DNA of 51,473 nt from JAYZBC01 sp036339375 (GCA_036339375.1 JAYZBC010000095.1:1-51473), one strand, 5' to 3'. Shown: positions 26,649 through 35,523, counted from the first letter of the stretch. The notes: generated from the letters alone by a model not told the origin. Translations and numbers: made by a program.

Positions 26649-27978
26649 AAGGCCTCTCAAAATTTTTATCATTTCAAGCATGTTATTGTTTTTATCATAC
26701 AATCATAGCTTTGGTGGAATCTCCTTAATTCGGGATACAGAAATTGAAAATACCATTCGTGTTTTTTCTTTGCCACTCCTTAACGTTGCAGACATCGACT
26801 ACGCCTCACTTAAAATACGAATTGTGAAAAGTAGTGAAATAAATGCTTTTGTTACCAGAGGTCAAAGGCTTTTTATTACAACGGGGTTATTAAAAAAGGC
26901 TAAAGCTCCTGAACAAATTTTGGGAGTAATTGCTCATGAAGTGGGACATATCATGGGAGGACATTTGGCTCGCTTAAATATCGCTCATGATAATTATAGA
27001 AAAAAACAATTCATTAGCCAATTATTTGGAGTTGCAATTGGGGCCATAACGAAAGATCCAGCGGCAACCGGTGCTATTTTTTCAGGGGGAAAGCAAATTT
27101 TCAGACGAAAATTTATTAGTTACAACCGTTCCCAGGAACAAATGGCTGACCAAGCAGCGGTTAGGCTCCTAGATCAAGCGAAAATTTCTAGCCAAGGCAA
27201 ATTAAAATTTCTAAGAAGTTTAGCGATTAATAACTTGTTGGAAACAGAAACCCAATTTCCTTACCTAAAAACCCACCCATTAACCCGAGAACGTATTCGT
27301 TTTGTGGAAAACCATATTTCAAGGTCTACAATTTCCTATAAACCACTACACCCAAAGTTTTATGAAAAGTACAATAGGATAATTGCTAAACTGGATGGAT
27401 TTTTGGATTTGCCGTCAAAGACATATAATAAATATCCGGCTAAAGAGAGGTCAATTCCCGGGCTCTATGCTAGAACGATAGCAAAATATATGGAGGGATT
27501 TTTAGAAACGGCAATTCTTATGGGAAAAAAGCTTACCTCCCTGGAACCCCAAAACCCCTATTTTTTGGAACTCCAAGCCCAAATGTTGTTTGAGAATGGC
27601 CAGATTGAGAATGCGATGAATTTATTTCAGAAATGTATAAAAATTCTTCCGAACGCTCCTTTATTCCGCCTTGGGTTTGCACATGCTGCTCTTGGGCTTA
27701 ATGACAGAGAATCAGTTAAAAGCGCTCTTGCCCACCTCAAAGAAAGTTTGCGTATGGACCCATCTTTACCCTTAGCCTGGAAATTAACCGCCAATGCTTA
27801 TAATAAACTTGGGGAAAATGGATACTCGGCATTAGCTACTGCTGAATATAATTTATTAAAAGGTCAAAGGGGTCGAGCCAATTCTCAAGCCAGAAGATCA
27901 CTAAGAATTCTAAAACCTGGTTCACCACAGTGGCTCAGAGCACAGGATATTGAAAATGAAACCAGCCGACTAAAATAA
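26620..27978 (+). CDS. Periplasmic M48 family metalloprotease with TPR domain (BepA/YfgC-like)
   Basis: A 452-residue exported zinc protease. A signal peptide covers about 1-33 (RPLKIFIISSMLLFLS core). The zinc motif HEVGH is at 106-110 in VIAHEVGHIMGGH, with the third ligand glutamate E173 in NRSQEQMADQAA. From about 285 onward tetratricopeptide-like repeats follow (ENGQIENAMNLFQKCIKILP and similar). BepA-type proteins monitor outer-membrane protein assembly. The start is uncertain: TTG at 26620, with CGGAG only 2 bases ahead, keeps a proper signal peptide. The next gene is a dead dsbA; a protease-dsbA pairing is familiar from memory in alphaproteobacteria. Confidence 0.88.
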   Translation: MNILKSSTLIRPLKIFIISSMLLFLSYNHSFGGISLIRDTEIENTIRVFSLPLLNVADIDYASLKIRIVKSSEINAFVTRGQRLFITTGLLKKAKAPEQILGVIAHEVGHIMGGHLARLNIAHDNYRKKQFISQLFGVAIGAITKDPAATGAIFSGGKQIFRRKFISYNRSQEQMADQAAVRLLDQAKISSQGKLKFLRSLAINNLLETETQFPYLKTHPLTRERIRFVENHISRSTISYKPLHPKFYEKYNRIIAKLDGFLDLPSKTYNKYPAKERSIPGLYARTIAKYMEGFLETAILMGKKLTSLEPQNPYFLELQAQMLFENGQIENAMNLFQKCIKILPNAPLFRLGFAHAALGLNDRESVKSALAHLKESLRMDPSLPLAWKLTANAYNKLGENGYSALATAEYNLLKGQRGRANSQARRSLRILKPGSPQWLRAQDIENETSRLK

Positions 27979-28077
27979 ATTGGCTATGTGCATGAATTTA
28001 AAAACGTATCCCCAAAAATTGTCTAGGAAACCCCAATTTCTCTTGTTTCAATTTAAAAACTAGTTTTTTTGTACAAC

Positions 28078-28848
28078 ATGCTAAAATCTTTATCTTTGTT
28101 TTTTGTTTTTTTGATCCACACAGAATTCGAGATCGTGCTCGCTCAGGAAACCAAAAACCAAAATAGTTTCGCCTATTCAAAGGAAGATATCGAGAATTTG
28201 GTTGAAAATATTTGCTAAAAAATTCAGAAATTATAATTAAAGCCTTAGACACCTGTAAAAGACCACAACAAAAAACAGAGAAAAAGGGGATACAAAGGGC
28301 TTTAAAACAAAAATCTCCCTTAAATTTTGACCCAAATTCACCGGTTGGTAGAAACCTTAAAGGTGATGTTACAATTGTTGAGTTCTTTGATTATAGATGC
28401 GGCGTTTGTAAAAATGTTCATTAAATTTTTTAAGGATTTAGTTAAAAATGATGGAAACTTAAGGAGGGTCTAAATTAGGCTCAGATTCTTCATTTGCCGC
28501 GAAAGCCGCTTTAGCATCAAATTCACAAGGCAAATAACATCTATTTCACAACGCATTAATGGAATTCAAACGTCCATTATCGCCAAAAATTATTTTCCCT
28601 ATTGCGAGCAAAATTGGACTAAATATCAAGCGGTTACGAATTGACATGGATAACCCTAAAATCACTATAAAAATTCAAAAAGTTTTCCAATTGCAAAAAC
28701 CCTGAAAATAAATGGTACACCCTCTTTTGTATTTGGTAATACAATTGTCAGGGGAACACGTGACATAGACACACTGACAAGGATAGTTAAACAAACCCGA
28801 AAACTAAATAATTTTTTACTCAAACGCCTGAGCTTCAGGCTGCTTTGA
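28078..28848 (+). pseudogene. DsbA-like thiol-disulfide oxidoreductase, multiply frameshifted
   Basis: Pieces of a typical alphaproteobacterial DsbA family protein lie in order but in different frames. They are a signal peptide from ATG 28078 (MLKSLSLFFVFLIHT); a helix ending in a shift near 28213; NFDPNSPVGRNLKGDVTIVE, then FFDYRCGVCKNVH with the CxxC active site; and a shift at 28421. KFFKDLVKNDGNLRRV then runs to a stop at 28471. GSDSSFAAKAALASNSQGK follows to a TAA at 28535 where a tyrosine is expected, then HLFHNALMEF and IASKIGLNIKRLRIDMDNP. After another shift near 28700 come INGTPSFVFGNTIVRGTRD and a stop at 28846. The cis-proline motif GTP is kept. At least four lesions, plus a small deletion after 28471, exclude a working product. 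The 3' end runs into maiA. Confidence 0.93.
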
Positions 28849-29463
28849 TGGTTCCGCTTTTTGAAAAGCTTCTATCTTCATGCATTCAGCAAAAATCCGA
28901 TTAATGGTCGGAAAATTGGATAAATTGCAGTTAAAGCGTTTTGCATTAAAAACTTGAGGAACTAAAAAGACATCAATAAAACCAGGAATATTTCCTAAAC
29001 TAAAACGAAAGTTTTCATTCTTTTTGTTAAGTAAATTTTCCACGGCATTAAAACCTTGATCAACCCAATGCTGGTACCATTCTGACCTACCAATTTCTCC
29101 AACTTTTAAAACGCTAGTAAGATATTTTAGAACAGATAGATTGTTAAGGGGATGTATATCACAGGCAATTATATTAGCTATCGACCGAGCAAAGGCCCGA
29201 CCTTTTGCATCATTTGGTAGAAGTGCGGGTTCCGGCCATTTTTCGTCGATATATTCAATGATTGATGAAGATTGAAAAAACTCTTCCTCGTTGACTTGGA
29301 GGACAGGAACTCTACCTTGTGGGTTTATCTCAAGAAATTTATCCGACAAATGCTCTCCAGTGGAAAGGTTAATCAATTGTGGTTCATACTTCAAACCTTT
29401 TAGATTTAGGGCGATTCTAACTCGGAATGCTGCGGAGGAACGAAAGTAGCCGAAAAGTTTCAT
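28816..29463 (-). CDS. maiA: Zeta-class glutathione S-transferase, maleylacetoacetate isomerase-like
   Basis: A 215-residue GST. The N-terminal thioredoxin domain starts MKLFGYFRSSAAFRVRIALN, the zeta-class active-site region with two serines; the cysteine of eukaryotic SSCxxR is alanine, as in many bacterial members. NPQGRVPVLQ (cis-proline) and SSSIIEYIDE bind glutathione. The C-terminal helical domain has the zeta signature around ACDIHPLNNLSVLKYL and QHWVDQGF. It would isomerise maleylacetoacetate in tyrosine breakdown, but no other genes of that pathway are in the window, so another GST role is possible. The ATG at 29463 is used because GGAG lies 8 bases upstream; an upstream start at 29484 is less likely. 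Confidence 0.88.
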   Translation of the reverse strand: MKLFGYFRSSAAFRVRIALNLKGLKYEPQLINLSTGEHLSDKFLEINPQGRVPVLQVNEEEFFQSSSIIEYIDEKWPEPALLPNDAKGRAFARSIANIIACDIHPLNNLSVLKYLTSVLKVGEIGRSEWYQHWVDQGFNAVENLLNKKNENFRFSLGNIPGFIDVFLVPQVFNAKRFNCNLSNFPTINRIFAECMKIEAFQKAEPSKQPEAQAFE

Positions 29464-29523
29464 GAGAAATACTCCTAAACCCAACTCATTAAATAAGAAC
29501 TAAATAAAAACTCAAATTCTTGT

Positions 29524-30654
29524 TTAGATAAAAATCTCTTGCAATGGTGGAAACCCGTTAAAGCCAACAGAAGAGTAACTTGCGCTATATGCCCCAGTAC
29601 TCAAGATTTGAATTCGATCACCAATTTTAATGCTGCGAGGCAGTTGATAACCTGCTGATTTGTAAAGAGTATCAACGTCGTCACAGGTTGGTCCAGCGAT
29701 AACCACCGGTACGGTTGGTTCTCCATCGTAGATTGTTCGAAATGTGTATTGAATTGTTTCATCAGAGGCCTCGGGCAATCCCCCAAATTTTCCAACATCC
29801 AAGAATATCCATCGCATCTTTGAGCTTTCCGACTTTTTCGATATGAGAACAACTTCCGTTTCAATAATTCCAGCGTCAGCTGAAATTGATCTTCCCGGTT
29901 CTGCAATTACATCTGGTTTTATTTTACCAAAATAGGTTTTTAAAGATTTTTCTATTAGCGCACCATGCTCTTCAATTTGTTTGACGTTAGAATTATAGCT
30001 GCAAGGAAATCCACCCCCTAAGTTAAGTAATGACAATTTAATTCCGCGTGCAGCAACTCTTTCAAAAATCTTTGAAACAATTTTAATTCCCATTTTCCAT
30101 TGATTTAAATCTTTTTGCTGTGAACCGACGTGGAAGGAAACACCAATGGGTTTTAGGCCTAAACTAGCAGCTTGAAACAAAAGTTTTTCAGCATACTTTG
30201 GTGAACATCCAAATTTTCCAGTCGAAGGCCAATCAGCTCCCTTTCCTGACATTAGGACCCTACAATAAACTTGAGAACCTGGTGCTCCTTCACCTAATTT
30301 TTCAAGCTCCTTAAAACTATCGAAGGCAAACAATGTTACGCCGTACTTATGCGCCTCAGAAATATGGACTTGCTTTTTTATTGTGCTCCCAAAAGAAATT
30401 TTTTCGGGTTTAATGCCGAGTTTTAAGCATTTTTGTATTTCATAAATACTTGCCGTTTCAAAAAAAGCATTAAGCCTCTTAAGCCTTTTTATAATTGCGT
30501 CCCCAGGGTTTGATTTTACCGCATAAAAAATTTTTGCAAACGGCAAGGCTGCACACACTCGTTTGTAGTTTTTTTCAATTCGATCCAAATCAACAACTAA
30601 GCATGGTGTATCGGGAATTTTTTTCAACAAATACTGAGTAATTCTTTCTGTCAT
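29524..30654 (-). CDS. Ornithine decarboxylase, group IV (alanine racemase fold)
   Basis: A 376-residue PLP decarboxylase of the group IV, eukaryotic-like ODC family that makes putrescine. The PLP lysine is K47 in IFYAVKSNP. Also seen are SFHVGSQQ, the glycine-rich NLGGGFP, AEPGRSISADAG, and the catalytic cysteine in GPTCDDVDTLY near 330. Group IV members can be specific for ornithine or accept lysine; the sequence does not settle this. The start at 30654 (MTERITQYLL) has GGAG 7 bases ahead; an ATG at 30675 is possible. It stands alone between maiA and the divergent aroQ operon. Confidence 0.93.
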   Translation of the reverse strand: MTERITQYLLKKIPDTPCLVVDLDRIEKNYKRVCAALPFAKIFYAVKSNPGDAIIKRLKRLNAFFETASIYEIQKCLKLGIKPEKISFGSTIKKQVHISEAHKYGVTLFAFDSFKELEKLGEGAPGSQVYCRVLMSGKGADWPSTGKFGCSPKYAEKLLFQAASLGLKPIGVSFHVGSQQKDLNQWKMGIKIVSKIFERVAARGIKLSLLNLGGGFPCSYNSNVKQIEEHGALIEKSLKTYFGKIKPDVIAEPGRSISADAGIIETEVVLISKKSESSKMRWIFLDVGKFGGLPEASDETIQYTFRTIYDGEPTVPVVIAGPTCDDVDTLYKSAGYQLPRSIKIGDRIQILSTGAYSASYSSVGFNGFPPLQEIFI

Positions 30655-30947
30655 CAATTTACTCCAAAATGCCATTCTTAATTAAATAATACATCTGCAA
30701 ATAGATCTCTATTTTCACAACGTTCCGAAAAACAAAAAATTTCATCGTGGTATGATTTTAAAATTTAAATCGGAAAAAATTTTTTAAATTTAAACGTTAC
30801 AATTAGTGACAAAAAAAAATATCATTGTACCTTTTGATGACATAGGGTTTTATTCTATTAGAAGAAAAATACCTAACTTCTCTGGTCTGCTATGAACCTT
30901 TTAAATGGAAAAACTTTTATTTGACTGTTTTAACGCCAACTCAACCA

Positions 30948-30975
30948 TTGCGGAAACGACAAAGCTGTTATAATC
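30948..30975 (+). promoter_or_regulatory. Predicted sigma-70 promoter of the aroQ-accB-accC-aat operon
   Basis: TTGCGG (30948-30953), a 16-base spacer and a perfect TATAAT (30970-30975) lie 26 bases before the aroQ start. The remainder of the 347-base gap between the ODC and aroQ starts is very AT-rich. Apart from AAATTTAAA and TTTAAATTT runs around 30761-30792, nothing else stands out. Confidence 0.6.
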
Positions 30976-31001
30976 GTCATTTTTAAATTGAAAATCTTAT
31001 C

Positions 31002-31460
31002 GTGGACAAACAAAAAACTATATCAATTTTAAACGGCCCAAACCTAAATTTATTGGGTACCAGAGAAACTGAAATTTATGGTACTCAAACATTGGGTAAA
31101 ATTGAAGCAGAATGCAAAATACATTCGGAAAAATTGGGTTGCAAAATTGATTTTCGTCAAAGCAATAGTGAAGGCGAACTTGTAGATTGGATCCAGGAAG
31201 CAGAAAATAATATAAGCGGATTGATTATTAATCCTGCCGCTTATACTCATACTTCGGTCGCTATTTTGGATGCTTTGAAACAACTTAGCTGTCCAATAAT
31301 AGAAGTTCACCTGTCTAACATTTTTAAGAGAGAACCATTTCGACATCATTCGTTTGTGTCGCCAGTGGCCAAAGGGGTGATATGTGGTTTTGGGTCAAAC
31401 AGCTATATTTTAGCGCTAAATGCTATAAATAAACTCATTTCTAAGGAAGGTGATTTTTGA
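31002..31460 (+). CDS. aroQ: 3-dehydroquinate dehydratase, type II
   Basis: The third shikimate pathway step. The 152-residue protein has the type II hallmarks: ILNGPNLNLLGTRETEIYG with the catalytic tyrosine (about Y26), NPAAYTHTSVAI for substrate carboxylate binding, EVHLSNIFKREPFRHHS with the active-site histidine, and GVICGFGSNSY. The start is a GTG at 31002 with no strong ribosome binding site; the upstream region carries a good promoter. Its stop overlaps the next ATG by one base (TGATG), so accB is translationally coupled. The aroQ-accB-accC order is widely conserved in proteobacteria. Confidence 0.96.
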   Translation: MDKQKTISILNGPNLNLLGTRETEIYGTQTLGKIEAECKIHSEKLGCKIDFRQSNSEGELVDWIQEAENNISGLIINPAAYTHTSVAILDALKQLSCPIIEVHLSNIFKREPFRHHSFVSPVAKGVICGFGSNSYILALNAINKLISKEGDF

Positions 31461-31912
31461 TGTCGAAGCTTTCTATAAATGAACCAATGATCCGCAAATT
31501 GGCCAAACTTTTAGATGAAACCGGGCTTTCTGAAATTGAATACAAGGTAGGGGATCAAGCAATCAAAGTATCTAAGTATACACAAATTTCACATTCAAAT
31601 GTTTCAAACAATGCTCAACAAAACCTTGAAACCAACATCGAGCAAACAGAAGGTGAAGAATTCGAATTAAAAGGCCGCTCAGGCTCTGTAACTGCACCAA
31701 TGGTAGGCGTAGTCTACTTGTCTCCGGAACCTGGCGAACCTCCTTTTATAAAACCTGGAGATGAAGTCACCGAAGGGCAAACTCTTTTATTAATTGAAGC
31801 TATGAAGACATTTAATCCCGTTAAAGCACCCCGAAGTGGTAATGTCCGAGAAATCAAGGTAACAGATCAAACTCCAGTTGAATTTGGAGAGGAACTTGTG
31901 ATCCTCGAATAA
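31460..31912 (+). CDS. accB: Biotin carboxyl carrier protein of acetyl-CoA carboxylase
   Basis: A 150-residue BCCP. The C-terminal biotinyl domain (about 75-150) contains the biotin attachment motif EAMK, with the lysine near K116, and the thumb-like insert VVYLSPEPGEPPF found in AccB. The N-terminal part (IRKLAKLLDETGLSEIEYKV) is the self-association region, followed by a Gln/Asn/Glu-rich linker. The start ATG at 31460 overlaps the aroQ stop, with GGAAGG upstream. AccC follows after 10 bases. The carboxyltransferase subunits AccA and AccD are not in the window. Confidence 0.96.
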   Translation: MSKLSINEPMIRKLAKLLDETGLSEIEYKVGDQAIKVSKYTQISHSNVSNNAQQNLETNIEQTEGEEFELKGRSGSVTAPMVGVVYLSPEPGEPPFIKPGDEVTEGQTLLLIEAMKTFNPVKAPRSGNVREIKVTDQTPVEFGEELVILE

Positions 31913-31922
31913 GGACAAAGTA

Positions 31923-33278
31923 ATGTTTCAAAAAATACTTATCGCCAACAGGGGAGAAATCGCTCTCCGAATTCAGCGTGCTTGCAGAGAAATGGGTATA
32001 AAAACTGTGGCTGTACATTCTACTGTTGATGAGAATGCAATGCACGTACGGTTAGCAGATGAAAGTGTTTGTATAGGTCCACCGTCTTCCAAAAATTCTT
32101 ATTTAAATATTCCAGCAATTATTACCGCAGCAACAATTACTAACACAGAAGCCATTCATCCAGGATATGGATTTTTATCCGAGAATGCGAGTTTTGCTGA
32201 AATAGTTGAAGAACATGGGTTCCGTTTTATTGGTCCCAGTTTTGACCACATTTCTCTTATGGGAGACAAAATAGCATCAAAATTAAAAGCGGAAGAGCTT
32301 GGACTTCCAGTTGTTCCAGGATCAAAAGGGCCAATAAACGATATTAAATTAGCTAAAAAGACAGCAGAAGAAATTGGATTTCCGGTTATAGTTAAGGCCT
32401 CTGCCGGAGGGGGTGGTCGAGGAATGAAAATTGTACGTGAAGAAAAAGAGCTTGAAAATTCACTTGTACAAGCACGGAGAGAATCCCTTTCCGCCTTCGG
32501 TAATGACTCTGTTTATATAGAAAAGCTTCTTGAAGGTCCCCGGCACATCGAATTCCAAATCTTGGGAGATAATTTTGGTCACTTAATACATTTAGGGGAA
32601 AGAGACTGTTCTGTGCAAAGGAGACACCAAAAACTCATAGAAGAAGCGGGATGCACAGTAATTAAACCAGGTTTGAGAAATAAAATCGGTACTCAGGTTT
32701 GCAAAGCATTATCTCAATTGGGTTATCGCAATGCTGGTACAGTAGAATTTTTATTTGATGGAAGTGAATTTTATTTCATAGAAATGAACACTCGTTTACA
32801 GGTTGAGCACCCCGTCACAGAATTAGTTACCGGTATAGACATAGTACAGGAACAAATCAAAATAGCTTACGGTCTGCCTTTATCTTTTAATCAAAAAGAC
32901 ATCATGTTTAAGGGCCACTCGATTGAATGCCGAATAAATGCCGAAAACCCCAATAATTTTTCTCCATCACCTGGTCGCGTTACCGATTACCACACTCCAG
33001 GAGGTTATGGTATTCGTGTCGACTCTGCGCTTTACTCAGGGTATGACGTATTGCCGTATTACGATAGCCTCATTTCCAAACTGATCGTCCACGGTAACAA
33101 CCGTAAAGAATGTTTATTACGACTGGAACGAGCGTTGGATGAATATGTAATCGGTGGAATCGAAACTACGATTCCAATTCAAAAGGAAATTATCAAAGAA
33201 AGTAGTTTTATAAACGGGGATTATAACATCCATTGGTTAGAACGATTTCTTAAAAATCGTACAAAAATCAGCGAATGA
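31923..33278 (+). CDS. accC: Biotin carboxylase subunit of acetyl-CoA carboxylase
   Basis: Uses ATP and bicarbonate to carboxylate biotin on AccB, the first step of fatty acid synthesis. The 451 residues include the N-terminal FQKILIANRGEIALRI start, the ATP-grasp glycine loop KASAGGGGRGMK, the catalytic RDCSVQRRHQK segment and EMNTRLQVEHPVTE. Its length fits AccC alone, not a fused pyruvate or propionyl-CoA carboxylase. The stop overlaps the start of aat by 4 bases (ATGA), so the two are coupled. Confidence 0.97.
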   Translation: MFQKILIANRGEIALRIQRACREMGIKTVAVHSTVDENAMHVRLADESVCIGPPSSKNSYLNIPAIITAATITNTEAIHPGYGFLSENASFAEIVEEHGFRFIGPSFDHISLMGDKIASKLKAEELGLPVVPGSKGPINDIKLAKKTAEEIGFPVIVKASAGGGGRGMKIVREEKELENSLVQARRESLSAFGNDSVYIEKLLEGPRHIEFQILGDNFGHLIHLGERDCSVQRRHQKLIEEAGCTVIKPGLRNKIGTQVCKALSQLGYRNAGTVEFLFDGSEFYFIEMNTRLQVEHPVTELVTGIDIVQEQIKIAYGLPLSFNQKDIMFKGHSIECRINAENPNNFSPSPGRVTDYHTPGGYGIRVDSALYSGYDVLPYYDSLISKLIVHGNNRKECLLRLERALDEYVIGGIETTIPIQKEIIKESSFINGDYNIHWLERFLKNRTKISE

Positions 33279-33925
33279 CAGGACTTAACTCAGAAATTCT
33301 GTTACGTGCTTATGCGGCAGGACTTTTTCCCATGGCCGAACGTCATGACGAAAAGAAACTTTTCTGGATTGACCCAGAAAAAAGAGGGATTTTACCCTTA
33401 GACAAGTTTCATATTCCACGTCGCTTACGGAGGACCATACGAAATAAACCTTTTGAAATACGATGTGACACAGCATTTGAAGAAGTCATACGAAATTGTG
33501 CCAAAACCAAAAAGGATAGAAAAGAAACGTGGATTAACGAACAATTAATTAAGCTTTATATGGATTTATCAGAATTAGGGCGTGCACATAGTGTGGAAGT
33601 ATGGATGGATGATGAACTTGTTGGAGGTTTATATGGGGTTGCCCTAGGGGCAGCATTTTTCGGTGAAAGTATGTTTAGCGAAAAAGTAAATGCAAGCAAA
33701 ATAGCTCTCGTACATCTTGTCGCCAGACTTGTGAAGGGCGGATTTTGTTTGCTTGACACGCAGTTCGTTACAAATCATTTAAACCAGTTTGGTGCCGTTG
33801 AAATACATAGGAGTGGTTATAGGCTGCTTCTTTCTAGCGCTTTGAATAAAAATGGGAACTTTCATCAAGATTTAGACGAAGCAGAACTCTCCTTTTTTAT
33901 ACAATCTACTACCCAAACGTCATAA
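33275..33925 (+). CDS. aat: Leucyl/phenylalanyl-tRNA-protein transferase
   Basis: Aat adds Leu or Phe to proteins with N-terminal Lys or Arg, marking them for ClpS-ClpAP. The 216-residue protein shows AYAAGLFPMAE near the N-terminus, WIDPEKRGILPL, a WINEQLIKLYMDLSELGRAH segment, VGGLYGVALGAAFFGESMFS and LLDTQFVTNHL, all typical of the family. ClpS and ClpA are encoded about 5-7 kb away, so the N-degron pathway is present. Its 3' end overlaps the convergent DUF2155 gene by 61 bases, an unusually large antisense overlap. Confidence 0.95.
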   Translation: MTGLNSEILLRAYAAGLFPMAERHDEKKLFWIDPEKRGILPLDKFHIPRRLRRTIRNKPFEIRCDTAFEEVIRNCAKTKKDRKETWINEQLIKLYMDLSELGRAHSVEVWMDDELVGGLYGVALGAAFFGESMFSEKVNASKIALVHLVARLVKGGFCLLDTQFVTNHLNQFGAVEIHRSGYRLLLSSALNKNGNFHQDLDEAELSFFIQSTTQTS

Positions 33926-34266
33926 ACCGGGTGTTCCATTGCTGACAAAGCTGGGGTAGAAGAAAACATCCATCCAGAAAACACGCGCTTTGGAGTATCA
34001 TTTAACTGTTTATCTATAATTTCAATAAAAGCAGCACTTTCAGGGGGTTCCTCTGGTGGCGTTTTAGAACAGCTCCGAACTAAAACCCGTAATGTGCCAA
34101 ACAAAACTGGTTTATTGATTGGAGCATAAAATTTTAAAATACGCGCGGTTACCTTGTTTAATCCCTGAAGTACAGCTGTGTCCGAAGCAAAAACGGGCAA
34201 AGCAATAATTTCAAACCCAATAATTAGAATTACAATCAACAAAATTCTTTTAGAAATTTTTTTCAA
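33865..34266 (-). CDS. DUF2155 domain protein, exported
   Basis: A short periplasmic protein with a signal peptide (KKISKRILLIVILIIGFE, then residues up to VFA). The mature part carries the DUF2155 pattern: LQGLNKVTARI, FGTLRVLVRSCSKTPPEEP, and FSGWMFSSTPALSAMEHP followed by VYDVWVVDC. Two conserved cysteines may form a disulfide. Function is unknown. In alphaproteobacteria it travels with NDUFA12, mlaD and aat, as here. A TTG at 34266 is taken as the start because it leaves a normal signal peptide just after the methyltransferase stop; the frame is open to ATG 34329, which would add a 21-residue tail before it. The 3' end overlaps aat. Confidence 0.82.
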   Translation of the reverse strand: MKKISKRILLIVILIIGFEIIALPVFASDTAVLQGLNKVTARILKFYAPINKPVLFGTLRVLVRSCSKTPPEEPPESAAFIEIIDKQLNDTPKRVFSGWMFSSTPALSAMEHPVYDVWVVDCIKKESSASSKS

Positions 34267-34280
34267 AGTCCAAATTTTAT

Positions 34281-35057
34281 TTAGTTGCGAACTGCTAAAA
34301 ACCTCAATCGAACATAATCGGCCACCCATTTTCCATGGGGATCATAAAGGATAGGTTTTAACTTGGAAGTCACCTCAGAAACAAACTCCTTTCTATCTTC
34401 AAAAGATAAAGCAAATAGAAAAGGTTCTCCAAATGTTTGCAACCAGCCAGAAAAATCACCAGGCAAAGGAGTAGGACGTTTAATTAACTGAATAAATTTC
34501 ACAACAAAACCATGTGTTTCAAGTAGTTTTTGGTATTCCTTCGTTTCAGGAAAATACCACGGGAAAATGAATTCATTTTCCAACTTTCTGGATTTCATGG
34601 ATTCCGTTAGTGCCCGAATGATTGTAGCAATATTCCCTACCCCACCCATTTCTCCGACCAGTCGTCCACCAAATTTCAAACTAATTCTCAGCCCATCAAT
34701 CACTGAAGAAGGTTTAACCATCCAATGCAAAGCGGCATTAGTTAAAATTCCATCAAAAACACTTTTAAAACCTAATTTGTGCCCATCCATAACCAGCGCA
34801 GAAACTCCCCGTTTTTTAGTAGCTAAAATTTGATCTAAGCTTGAGTCAACGCCAATTACTCTAGTCCCTCGAAGCGCTATCTTTTGAGTGAGCGCTCCAT
34901 CTCCGCATCCTAAATCAAGAATTAATTCATTTGGCTTGGGATTAAGAAGGTCAATAAGAGGTTCTGCCAAATCTGAAACAAATCTTCCATGAGTCGCGTA
35001 TCTTTCCGCAATCCAGCGTTGTCCTGACCTTTCATCTGACGGGTCATTTAGGACCAT
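34281..35057 (-). CDS. Class I SAM-dependent methyltransferase, trans-aconitate methyltransferase-like
   Basis: A 258-residue Rossmann methyltransferase. Motif I is LILDLGCGDGALT; VIGVDSSLDQI follows as the acidic motif, then VMDGHKLGF and FDGILTNAALHWM as motifs II-III. The overall pattern and the ALHWM segment resemble Tam/UbiE-like small-molecule methyltransferases, but the substrate is not evident. Its start overlaps the mlaD stop by 14 bases and its stop lies just before the DUF2155 start. It is thus wedged inside a gene block that, from memory, usually lacks it. Overlap suggests coupled translation. Confidence 0.85.
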   Translation of the reverse strand: MVLNDPSDERSGQRWIAERYATHGRFVSDLAEPLIDLLNPKPNELILDLGCGDGALTQKIALRGTRVIGVDSSLDQILATKKRGVSALVMDGHKLGFKSVFDGILTNAALHWMVKPSSVIDGLRISLKFGGRLVGEMGGVGNIATIIRALTESMKSRKLENEFIFPWYFPETKEYQKLLETHGFVVKFIQLIKRPTPLPGDFSGWLQTFGEPFLFALSFEDRKEFVSEVTSKLKPILYDPHGKWVADYVRLRFLAVRN

Positions 35058-35520
35058 TCTTTGTCCTTCTATTTTTACCAGCTGGGTTACTGAACATCAT
35101 GCGACCCAATAAAGACATTAAATCAACCGACCCTTGCGTATGTTTTATTTCTTCACCTGGTTTAAGCATAACTTCGTCAGCACCTGGTGAAATTGAAACA
35201 TATTTGTCTCCCAATAAACCATCAGTAACGATCTTAATTGAACTATCGAGCGGCAATTTAACATTTTCTTTCACCCTGATAGTAAGGATAGCAACATAAG
35301 AAATGGGATCCAGCTCCTGATGAGTAACTGTGCCAATTTTTATTCCACTCATACGAACATCACTTCCCTCATGAATTCCATCAATTCGATCAAATTTTCC
35401 ATAAATTTTGTAGCCTTCAGATATAGTCAAACCAACTTTCGAGTAGGCAAAAAATAAAAATCCTAACGCTACTATTACCACTATCGCTCCCAAAACGGTT
35501 TCAACCAAATTTTTTTTCAT
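35044..35520 (-). CDS. mlaD: MCE domain protein MlaD (outer membrane lipid asymmetry)
   Basis: The periplasmic subunit of the Mla phospholipid transporter. It is 158 residues long: one N-terminal membrane helix (about 10-27), then an MCE domain (YKIYGKFDRIDGIHEGSDVR, MSGIKIGTVTHQELDP, LLGDKYVSISPG). The length fits MlaD rather than multi-domain MCE proteins. The transporter genes mlaE and mlaF are not nearby. In alphaproteobacteria a NDUFA12-mlaD pair is a recurring neighbourhood, and here mlaD starts 3 bases after the NDUFA12 stop. Confidence 0.93.
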   Translation of the reverse strand: MKKNLVETVLGAIVVIVALGFLFFAYSKVGLTISEGYKIYGKFDRIDGIHEGSDVRMSGIKIGTVTHQELDPISYVAILTIRVKENVKLPLDSSIKIVTDGLLGDKYVSISPGADEVMLKPGEEIKHTQGSVDLMSLLGRMMFSNPAGKNRRTKNGPK

Positions 35521-35523
35521 TTT

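Noticed and set aside
28212..28424. A 70-codon frame that could be called a small CxxC protein gene.
   Set aside because: It is just the middle segment of the broken dsbA; homologous sequence continues in other frames on both sides.
30760..30795. AAATTTAAA/TTTAAATTT runs between the ODC and aroQ genes as an operator.
   Set aside because: Such A/T palindromes are expected by chance in sequence this AT-rich.
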